From assembly GCF_910577135.1 (NCBI RefSeq), contig NZ_CAJTLL010000017.1:1-37356 (forward strand): a stretch of DNA of 37,356 bases, written 5' to 3'. How positions within the stretch are numbered: the first letter of the stretch is position 1; each line of letters opens with the position of its first letter. Of this stretch, positions 16,245 through 24,800 are shown piece after piece. Origin of the DNA: an uncultured Helicobacter sp. GTDB lineage: Bacteria; Campylobacterota; Campylobacteria; Campylobacterales; Helicobacteraceae. The translations under genes were made by a program, and so were the position numbers. The notes beneath the pieces were generated by a model. The model was given only the letters and a program-made list of their open reading frames with translations, had not been told where the DNA came from and did not search any database.

Positions 16245-18002
16245 CTAACTTCTAAAGCCCATACTTTTTGTGCTATCAAAGTTGCTGCTCATTTCGGCTT
16301 TGATATGGGTTATAAAATCTGCTTGTGTGAAAATGGGCTTAGTTTTTGTGGCGACCTTATAGGCGGTGTTTTTAACCACAAGCGCAATCTGCCCTCCGCT
16401 TAAATCATACTCGCAAAGTGCTTTTGCAAGGCTTTCTCTTGTAGCTTCTCCAAAGGGCGCATTATGCGGCAAATATTTGAGCCATAGCTCCTCTCTTTGC
16501 ACCTTGTTTGGGCGTTTAAATTCAATCTTATGGTCAAATCGTCTTGAAAAAGCACTATCGACATTTTCGAGCAGATTCGTTGTAGCAATCAAAATCCCCT
16601 CAAATCGCTCAATCTGCTCTAAAAAAATATTTTGCATTTGATTGTGCATTTTATCCGCGCTATTGCCACTGCTCCCGCGAGTGCTAAGAAATTGGTCAGC
16701 CTCATCAAGCAGCAGTAGGGGTTCGTTTTTGATTTTCTTACAAATCTCCTTATAACTATCAAAGATTTTGCGCACATTTTTTTCGGATTCCCCCACATAC
16801 ATAGAGAGAATCTTGGAGCAATCAAAGCTTAGAATCTGCTTTTTAAGGCTCTTAGCTAATGCAAGAGCGGTAATAGTTTTCCCCGTGCCGGGCGCACCAT
16901 AGAGCAAAATTTTGCTACTAATGCCCTTTTTCTTATCCTTTATCCCCCAGAGCTTGAGTAACTGCACCACATTGCTATTCATTTGTGCAAGGATATTGCT
17001 TAGAATCTCCCGTGCATTACCATCTAGCACAATATCTTTCATATCATATTTTGGCTCTAAAAGTTCGAAAATCTCGTATTCTTTGATGATGGAATCAAGA
17101 TTAATTCTCACACGCTTTTTCTTTTTATTAGGGTGGATAATACCCTGCAGGATACTCTCAGAGATAAAAAACTGCCGTGAAATACCCCCAAAGGGATTAA
17201 GTATCTCATCATAGTCTATCAAGCCCTTTTGCACGAGGGTAGAGTTTTCATCAAGCAAGGAGCGATGCTTGATTTTATCATACTCATCAAGGCTAATGAG
17301 TTCTAATAGGGCGTTCATATCGCGCAGATTCTCATCACTGCTGGAATACTCCTCTTTCAAAAGGGCAAAAAAGATAATCTGCTCCTTTTGGTCAAGATGA
17401 TGTTCCTTGATAAGCTTTAAAATCCCAATTTTCTTATGTGTGAGCTTCAAACGCGCCTGTATCGTATCCTCTAAAAGCTTTAAGCGATAGTTTGCGCGAG
17501 AGAGTGAGGGAGAATCAAGCTTTTGTGAAAATTTGAGATTGCTTATTTTATGAAGTAAGTCAATATGGCTAAATTGGTCTTTGAGGTATTCTAAATGGTC
17601 TTCATAAGCCGTAATTTCAGGCAAATCGACATTGAGTGTGCCATCTTCAAGGAGCTTTAAAAATGTGTGAGAGAGACAAATGCTGTCATTATAGAGTTCA
17701 AGCAGTGCAATATCAGTGAGTTTAGGCTGTAATAAAAATGTGCTTTGATTCACCCAGCCTAGCTCGATGAGATTGCGTATATGTGGCAAATAGGCAAGAT
17801 ACTGCCCCTTGATAGATTTACCCTTATAAGGAAAAGTCTTTGCCAAAAGTGTATGCACGACAAAGTCATTTTCGCCATACATCAGGGATTCTGCCATCGT
17901 TTGTAAAATCCTCCCCTCATTTTCATCACATTTGAGCAAATGAAACAATTTATTTTTTGCTAAATCCTTACAGGCAATAAACTCTAAGTAATGCTTCATC
18001 AT
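16245..18002 (-). CDS. AAA+ ATPase of unknown target
   Basis: A 585-aa protein. The first ~330 residues are mostly helical with no domain I recognise. The C-terminal third is an AAA+ module of the FtsH/Cdc48-like class: Walker A YGAPGTGKT near 365, Walker B LLLLDEADQFL near 430, sensor-1 ILIATTN, arginine finger region SAFSRRFDHKIEF, then a helical lid. No protease motif (HExxH) and no transmembrane segment are visible, so it is probably a cytosolic remodelling ATPase. The start overlaps the wzk stop as ATGATGAAG, so it is translationally coupled to the flippase gene. Function unknown. Confidence 0.75.
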   Translation of the reverse strand: MMKHYLEFIACKDLAKNKLFHLLKCDENEGRILQTMAESLMYGENDFVVHTLLAKTFPYKGKSIKGQYLAYLPHIRNLIELGWVNQSTFLLQPKLTDIALLELYNDSICLSHTFLKLLEDGTLNVDLPEITAYEDHLEYLKDQFSHIDLLHKISNLKFSQKLDSPSLSRANYRLKLLEDTIQARLKLTHKKIGILKLIKEHHLDQKEQIIFFALLKEEYSSSDENLRDMNALLELISLDEYDKIKHRSLLDENSTLVQKGLIDYDEILNPFGGISRQFFISESILQGIIHPNKKKKRVRINLDSIIKEYEIFELLEPKYDMKDIVLDGNAREILSNILAQMNSNVVQLLKLWGIKDKKKGISSKILLYGAPGTGKTITALALAKSLKKQILSFDCSKILSMYVGESEKNVRKIFDSYKEICKKIKNEPLLLLDEADQFLSTRGSSGNSADKMHNQMQNIFLEQIERFEGILIATTNLLENVDSAFSRRFDHKIEFKRPNKVQREELWLKYLPHNAPFGEATRESLAKALCEYDLSGGQIALVVKNTAYKVATKTKPIFTQADFITHIKAEMSSNFDSTKSMGFRS

Positions 18003-19747
18003 TTTTCCTCAATATAACTACCTGCTGTATGAGCCACCGCCCCATACTCGCTCATTTGAAGCTCTATCTTGCGCTCACATTTTTCAATCGTGCTAAGACG
18101 ATGCGCGATAATAAGCAGGGTTTTATTACTTGCTACATCATAGATTTGCTCCATAATATTAGATTCTGTTTGATTATCCAAGGCTGAAGTAGCCTCATCA
18201 AGCACGAGAATCTCAGGGTCATCATAAATAGCCCTTGCAATCCCGATGCGCTGCTTCTGCCCTCCACTAAGCAAAATCCCACCCTCACCTACGCGCGTAT
18301 AAATGCCATTATGTTGCTCTAGGAAGTCTAAAATCTGTGCCTTTTTACACGCAAGCTTGACTTTCTCCTTATCCATTGCGCTACCAAAGGCGACATTTTC
18401 TGCCACAGAGCCATCAAAGAGATAGATTTGCTGCGGGATATAGCCTATTTTTTTACGCCACGCTCTAAGATTGGTATTAGTAATTGGCACATTATCCACT
18501 AGCACCTGCCCACTTTGAGGCTTATAGATTCCAATGATAATATCTACCAATGTGCTTTTACCCGAGCCACTCTCCCCCACAAAAGCCACTTTCTCACCCT
18601 TTTTAATAGTGAGGGAAAAATCTTGTAAAATAGGCTTATCCTCCACATAGGCAAAGTTAATGTTTTTTAGCACGATAGAATCATTAAACGCACAAGGCGT
18701 ATTGTCCTCATATTCTGTATGAAAGATAAGATTCTCATACACACTTTTGAGTGAATAGCTGCAATAGCTCATCGTATTGATGTTATTTAGGATTCTTGTG
18801 AGTGAAGGGAGGATTCTATAAAGAGCGAGGGCATACATAGAAATGATAGGAATCACCGCGCTTGCATCTTCATATTTAAAGAGAATATACGCCACACAAG
18901 CAATCAAAACGCTAAAGCCAATGGTTTCTAAAATAATGCGCGGCATTGGGATAAGTGTTTGATGTATGATGGTTGCGTTTGTGCGCTCATTTGAGATATG
19001 GTTAAAGGCATTATAAACTTCTTTTTGATTGCCTTTGAGTTTGATAAACTTAAAGTTCCCAAAGGTTTTAGTGATGATTTCATTAATTTTCGTGCTAAGT
19101 TTTACATCTATCTCCCCTTTGTCTTTAATGGTTTTTGAGAGAAATTTAATAATCAGGGCAACTTGCACACCTAGCAAAAATGTAAGTGCTAAAGTCATTT
19201 TCCAACTCACCGCCAATAAAAGCGCATACATTAGCCCAATGGTAAATATCTCTGCGCTTATTTGCAAAAGATTCTGCAGATAAACTGAAGTGTTTTGCGC
19301 CTCTGTAACGATATTTTGCCGTATCCTATCTGTATTCTTACTCGTAAAATCAAGATAATTTAGCTCCACACTTTTGCAAAAAAGCCGATAGGCAAAAAAA
19401 TGAAATTTTCCAAAGGCAAAACGAGCTAAAGCATAATTATAAAAGGCATTATAGAGCGCACGAAAAATATAAAAGGCAATGAGGGCGAGGCTAAAAGCAT
19501 ACATAAAATATGTCGTGCTAGGCATATTGAGCTTTTCATAAATCCAAGTAGAAGCCCAATGTGAAAAAATCATTTGTGGATTACTTGCAAAGGTAATAAA
19601 AGGCATAATCACGCTAATGCCTAATGTCTCAATACACGAAAGCAGGATAGTCGCAAAAAAAAGCAGTATCAAAATCCCCTTATCACGTCTAGTCGTAAGA
19701 GAGCGTAAAATCATAAAATTGCTAGGCAGGGGAGCTTTGTCCGTCAT
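17999..19747 (-). CDS. wzk: Lipid-linked glycan flippase ABC transporter (Wzk/PglK type)
   Basis: A 582-aa half-transporter: residues 1-320 hold six hydrophobic segments, followed by an ABC ATPase with Walker A GESGSGKST (about 386-394), Q-loop YIPQQIYLFDGS, signature LLSGGQKQRIGIARA (about 488-502), Walker B ILVLDEATSALD and the switch histidine in IIAHRLSTI. In H. pylori the homologue (HP1206, Wzk) flips O-antigen lipid-linked sugars; in Campylobacter PglK flips the N-glycan heptasaccharide. Which glycan it moves here cannot be decided. It has its own strong promoter and is coupled to the following AAA ATPase gene. Confidence 0.85.
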   Translation of the reverse strand: MTDKAPLPSNFMILRSLTTRRDKGILILLFFATILLSCIETLGISVIMPFITFASNPQMIFSHWASTWIYEKLNMPSTTYFMYAFSLALIAFYIFRALYNAFYNYALARFAFGKFHFFAYRLFCKSVELNYLDFTSKNTDRIRQNIVTEAQNTSVYLQNLLQISAEIFTIGLMYALLLAVSWKMTLALTFLLGVQVALIIKFLSKTIKDKGEIDVKLSTKINEIITKTFGNFKFIKLKGNQKEVYNAFNHISNERTNATIIHQTLIPMPRIILETIGFSVLIACVAYILFKYEDASAVIPIISMYALALYRILPSLTRILNNINTMSYCSYSLKSVYENLIFHTEYEDNTPCAFNDSIVLKNINFAYVEDKPILQDFSLTIKKGEKVAFVGESGSGKSTLVDIIIGIYKPQSGQVLVDNVPITNTNLRAWRKKIGYIPQQIYLFDGSVAENVAFGSAMDKEKVKLACKKAQILDFLEQHNGIYTRVGEGGILLSGGQKQRIGIARAIYDDPEILVLDEATSALDNQTESNIMEQIYDVASNKTLLIIAHRLSTIEKCERKIELQMSEYGAVAHTAGSYIEEK

Positions 19748-19774
19748 AGAAATCCTTATAGTGTGCTACCCTTA

Positions 19775-19780
19775 ATTATA
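19775..19780 (-). promoter_or_regulatory. Strong extended -10 promoter of wzk
   Basis: On the minus strand TATGC-TATAAT is a perfect -10 hexamer with a TGC extension, 28 bases upstream of the wzk ATG (19747). AAGG lies between as ribosome-binding site. It starts a new unit after the yejA-like gene. Confidence 0.75.
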
Positions 19781-19802
19781 GCATAGCTTTTTTACTCCCA
19801 TT

Positions 19803-21863
19803 TTAATCTACCCTCTGCCACCATAGATAGGGGTCAATTCCATAAGGTGGCGTAGTGCGTGGCATATCAATTTTGCGCCAATATGCCACACGGAAAGCAG
19901 GGAGATTAAAATGCGGTATCGCATAAAATCCCCATAATAGCACCCTATCAAGTGCCTTGCCTATGGCGATTCTCTCACTCTCACTTTGAGCGTTGATTAA
20001 TCGTTCAATCAGTGAATCTACCACCTCATCACTCACCCCGGCAAAATTCCTACTCCCGCTTACGTTTGCTACATTTGAGTTCCAATAATAGTTTTGCTCA
20101 TTGCCCGGGAAAAGACTTTGTCCTAAAAGCTCAATGACCATATCATATTCAAAATTCCGCACACGATTAATATATTGCGAATCATCGACTTTTTTAATGC
20201 TTGCCTTAATGCCAAGTTTTTCTAGATTCTTCACAAAAGGCAAACAAATGCGCTCAAAGGCTTCATAAGAAATAAGAATCTCAAAGGTAAAGGGCTTGTT
20301 TTGCGGTGTGTAAAGGACGCCATTATGAATATAAAATCCCGCCTGTATGAGCAAATCCCTTGCATATTTGAGATTTTCTCTTAAATTCTCTCCACGCACT
20401 TTTGCCCCATCGGTGCGGGGGATTACATAGATTTCATTAAAGATTCTAGGATTTAGCTTGTTTTTGTATTCTAGTAAAATCTCCCTTTCGCGTCCGCTAG
20501 GCAGTCCATTAGAGGCAAAAGGAGAGTTATTAAAAATATGCGTGGTGCGCTCGTATTGATTGAAAAAGAGATTTTTATTACTCCATTCAAAGTCAAAAGC
20601 GTAAAGCAGGGCTTCGCGCACGGCAATATCTTTAAAAATAGGCTTTCTTGTATTGAAAAAAAATCCTTGAAAAGTGCTAGGAAGCTGATGTTTAAAGCTT
20701 TGCAAAATGATTTTACCCTCTGTCTTTGCCTTACTTTCATAATCTTTCGCCCATACTTTGGCTGAAGATTCTATGCGGTAGTCGTATTCCCCTGCTAAAA
20801 AGGCATTTTGTGCGACAGAGGCGTCTTTGTAGTATTCAATCACTATGGTATCAAAGTTAAATCGTCCCTTTTGCGTGGGGTGGTCTTTCGCCCAATAGTT
20901 TGGATTTCGCTCATACGTGATACTCCGCCCGATGTCATACTTTTTCACCCGATACGCACCGCTGCCTATGGGGATTTGCAAGGGATTGTCTAAAAATGTA
21001 TTTTTATCATTTTGCATATAGATATGTTTAGGTAAGATAGGGAGCTGCCCGAGTATAAGCGGCAGTTCTTTATTAGAATCGTTTTTAAAATAAAAAATGA
21101 CACGATTCTTATCTAGCACTTCTACACGCTCCACATCGGCATAGTAGCGTTTATACTCAATCCTCCCTAGACTAAGGAGCGTCTCAAAGCTAAAGGCTAC
21201 ATCCTCTGCACTCACCCTTACACCATCGCTAAAAGTCGCCTTGGGATTAATATGAAACATCACATAGTCTTTACCCTTTTGCATAGAATCTGCAATCAAC
21301 CCATACTCGCTAAATGGCTCATCAAGGCTTTGAAAAGTAAGTGTGTCATATACGAGTGTGCTAAGCTCTGCGGCGGGATTGCCCTTTTGCGAAAAGGGAT
21401 TAAGGCTATCAAAAGTGCCAAGCGCAAAGCCCTTCATTGTGCCGCCTTTTGGGGCATTGGGGTTAGCGTAGGCAAAGTGGGTGAAGGTGGGAGGATACTT
21501 GAGTGTGCCATAAACACTCAAAGCATAAGAAGGCAGCGGCTTTTCGCGACTTTTAAAAGAATCTGCACTCTCGGCTCGGTCATTTAGGCTTACTAAACTC
21601 CCTTCGCCTCGAGTTTGATAACTTTTAAAATTCATCGAAAATCCATCTACCCCTACACGTTTAGTATCCTGTGAAGCTAAAATCCTTTGCCCTCTATGTA
21701 TAGTATCACCCTTATCTTGCAAAGTTTCTTTAGAATCTCCCTCCGCCTTTGCGTATTTAGAATCTCGCTCTATTACATTTGGCTCATCTTGCAAAGCATT
21801 AAAAGCATAAGCAAAGTGAGGAAAAACGAAGCAAACTAGAATAAAATAAGATGTTCTTAGCAT
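19803..21863 (-). CDS. YejA-like extracellular solute-binding protein (SBP family 5)
   Basis: Periplasmic binding component for peptide-type ABC transporters. The signal peptide ends near PHFAYA (residue 20). The SBP-5 domain starts around residue 115 (SVYGTLKYPPTFTHFAYANPNAPKGG, a YejA hallmark) and runs to the end, with GTFDSLNPF, FHINPKATFSDG and NYYWNSN. Between signal peptide and domain is an extra charged, low-complexity stretch of about 95 residues that E. coli YejA, as I recall it, lacks. No permease or ATPase genes lie nearby. The ATG overlaps the end of the restriction-modification gene by 7 bases (ATGCTAA), so it is probably translated by coupling. Confidence 0.85.
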   Translation of the reverse strand: MLRTSYFILVCFVFPHFAYAFNALQDEPNVIERDSKYAKAEGDSKETLQDKGDTIHRGQRILASQDTKRVGVDGFSMNFKSYQTRGEGSLVSLNDRAESADSFKSREKPLPSYALSVYGTLKYPPTFTHFAYANPNAPKGGTMKGFALGTFDSLNPFSQKGNPAAELSTLVYDTLTFQSLDEPFSEYGLIADSMQKGKDYVMFHINPKATFSDGVRVSAEDVAFSFETLLSLGRIEYKRYYADVERVEVLDKNRVIFYFKNDSNKELPLILGQLPILPKHIYMQNDKNTFLDNPLQIPIGSGAYRVKKYDIGRSITYERNPNYWAKDHPTQKGRFNFDTIVIEYYKDASVAQNAFLAGEYDYRIESSAKVWAKDYESKAKTEGKIILQSFKHQLPSTFQGFFFNTRKPIFKDIAVREALLYAFDFEWSNKNLFFNQYERTTHIFNNSPFASNGLPSGREREILLEYKNKLNPRIFNEIYVIPRTDGAKVRGENLRENLKYARDLLIQAGFYIHNGVLYTPQNKPFTFEILISYEAFERICLPFVKNLEKLGIKASIKKVDDSQYINRVRNFEYDMVIELLGQSLFPGNEQNYYWNSNVANVSGSRNFAGVSDEVVDSLIERLINAQSESERIAIGKALDRVLLWGFYAIPHFNLPAFRVAYWRKIDMPRTTPPYGIDPYLWWQRVD

Positions 21864-24800
21864 TTTTCTAATTCCTGCTCTAAAGTAAGAGTAGCCTTAA
21901 TCACCTTGCATATATTGACTAAATGCTCTAACTCTGCTTTGCTGCATACATAATCCGCACGATAACTAAGCCATTTCTCAATCACCTTATAACCACCGAT
22001 AGTATAGTTATAGACATCTTCGCTCACACCTGTGATATGCAAATCATCATTGAGAATAAGGCAATGAGCAAGATGTCGCTTATTTGCATTGAGCTTTTTA
22101 ATGGCAAGGCTTGGATTGTTTGTATTGGCATTTTCTCTAAAGTCTAAGATAATAGTAGAATCTTTTGGAGTTTCACGCATTAAGTGTAATGCTATGAGCT
22201 TTTTGCCATAAGATTCTAGTGTGTCAAAATAGCTTTCTTCTACATCAAAATGGATACGTGGGAAGCCGATTTTCAAGTATTCTGCATATTTGTTGCGATA
22301 GATTGGATTGTATAGATTCGCATAGATAAAGTATAGAATCTGCTCTGGGCTTTTATGCTTTAAAATGGTGTGGCTTTGGCAATAGTTTCTAAAAGATTCT
22401 GTAAAGTTAGGGATTTTCTCTATTTTGTCTGTTTGTGTATTATCATCTCCTGTGGTATTTTGATAGCGATAAAGCGGAGCGATGTAGGTTTCTGAACCTG
22501 TATTTTTTCCTCCTAGTGCCACATCGGTAATAACATCAATAACGAATCCGTAATCAAAGTAGGGATTGTAAGTTTGCTTTGGGAAACAAAGCCCCAAATT
22601 CTCACCTTGCAAAAAATGTTGCATAGTATCATAACGTGGATAGCCTAAAAAACCTTTGGTTTTGCCACTGAAAAATGTGTAGCGCGTATCAAATGGGCGA
22701 TAGGCGATTTTTTGGATATGGGAATGCTGTGATAACCCACCCCCTAAGTTTTCTAAAATCTCATTATTCCAAAAGCGCAAGATTCTAAAGTTGTGAGATT
22801 GCAAATAAAAATCTCGCTCTATATCTTTAAAATTGCCATTATGCCCTCCGCCATCGCATTCTATAATCAATCGTTTTGCCAAACATATAAAATCAGCAAT
22901 ATATTGAGAATCTATAACAAATTGTCTTCTAAAGCCATAACCTAGCTTTTTATTTCTTAGCTCCTGCCAAAGTATTTTTTCTGCTTGCGTGGGATTCTTA
23001 CGCATTTCTCTGCTAAAAGTTTTCATATATGGAGCAAGGTAGCGATGTTTATATGTGCGATAGACTTTTGCTTGGGGTTTTGCCCACCCCCTGACCCCCT
23101 CCGCAAAGGGAGGGGGAATAAAGGCAGAGTTACCATCCGCGCAGGGAGGGGTAAGATTTGTAGCCCCTCCACTTGCGGGAGGGGTTGGGGAGGGGTCATT
23201 TACAAAATCCTTAGATGATGTTTCCGCTTTAGTAGATGAGATGATAGAAAAGGCATTCTCCGCAGAGTAGGGGGGAGATGGTATATGAGATGAGGGATTA
23301 GAGAAAGCATAGTGTGCTATCACATCTTGCTTTGCTCTTTCTATGCTCCAATCTCGCTGGTCTTGTGCTTGATATTTTTGATAAATTTCTTGAGTATCGA
23401 GTCTTAGAAAATCGTTTAAAACATTTTGCATAGCTGTTTCATTGAACTGAATGCAAACTTTATCTTGTTGTGTTTTTATCCCACTGCTTGTTCGCTCAAA
23501 TATTGCCTTTGTGTCCTTTAATGCCTTATCTTCTGCCAATGCCCAAAAGTCTTCATATTCTTCATTATCTAATACACAAGGGATAAACCAAAAGTATGGT
23601 GCTTGTGGGTTTAGCTCCTGCCATTGTATGCAATCTAGTCCCTTATAAGCGATGTCATTTAAAAGATTGTATTTATCGGCACGTTTGAAAATGTGATTAT
23701 TGGCAGTGGAGAAATAAAAGAGTTTAGGGCTTTGCTCTAGTGTCGCTTCTTTGCAATAAATCGTGGAATGTGAGGTTCGCTCTTGTATAGAATCTTTGTT
23801 GCGTTGAATATTTGAGTTAGAATCTATATTTTTATGAGATACTTTAGCTTCAGTATGACAAGCGGCATTGTCATTGCGAGAGGCTTTAGCCTCGTGGCAA
23901 TCCATAGAATCTTTATGAGATGTTTTATTATGGATTGCTTCGACTTTTTCAAAGTCTCGCAATGACGTATTAAGATTAGAATTTTCACTTTGAATTTTTA
24001 AGGATTCTAAGGATTTGCACTTTTTATTGTTTGTAATTCTAGTATCTTGCGTAAGAGACGAATTACACTTCACAAAGAGGGAGATACACACACCTACTCG
24101 TATATCAAACACATTCTCATCTTTCTCATTATCACCGTGTAAATTGATGATATAAATGCTATCAAAGTTTGTATAGAGGCTCTCGCGCATTTTACGATGC
24201 ACTCGTCCATAGAGATAAGAATTAGGCGTGATAAAGCCCATAATACCACTATGAGAATCTATAAAAAGCGGGACTTCTGCCTTTGGGTCTGGGTCTGTGC
24301 GCTCTAAAAGCTTCCATTGTGCAAAACGAATAAATTTAATATAGTCATTGTTTAAGGGCTGGAGATTTGTCTCGTTTAAACCCACTTTGTAGGTATTATG
24401 GAGTTTAATAATTTCAGGGAGATTATTTTTAGAGTTTTGATAATAAGGCGGATTACCTAAAATCACTAGCACTTCTTCTTTGTGCTTAATTTTGCGCGCT
24501 TCTTTATCTTGCTCCTCTAATAACACAAGGGGCATAGTCATTTGATAATCTGCATTTATGCTTAAATCTAGAGTATTGGTTAGGAAAATTTGTAATTTAT
24601 GCTCATCGCTAAAATCACTAAATCCTGCATTTTTAAGGATAGTAGAAAGCTTAATATGAGCGACAATATAAGGCACAAAGCTTAGCTCAAAGCCATAAAT
24701 ATCCTTTAAAAACTTATCTTTAATATCCATAATTTGAAAAATTTTGCTTTGCTCCTCCTGCAAGATAAGCTCAAAGACTTTAGCTAAAAAGCTACCTGTG

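Noticed and set aside
22736..23092. The DUF559-containing insert as an intein
   Set aside because: No Cys/Ser at a plausible splice start, no His-Asn plus Cys/Ser/Thr at the end, and no intein blocks are visible; the insert reads as a permanent domain.
23095..23184. GC-rich hairpins as a short CRISPR array
   Set aside because: Only two full copies with different lengths, hairpins within a coding frame, and no regular spacers or cas genes anywhere in the window.
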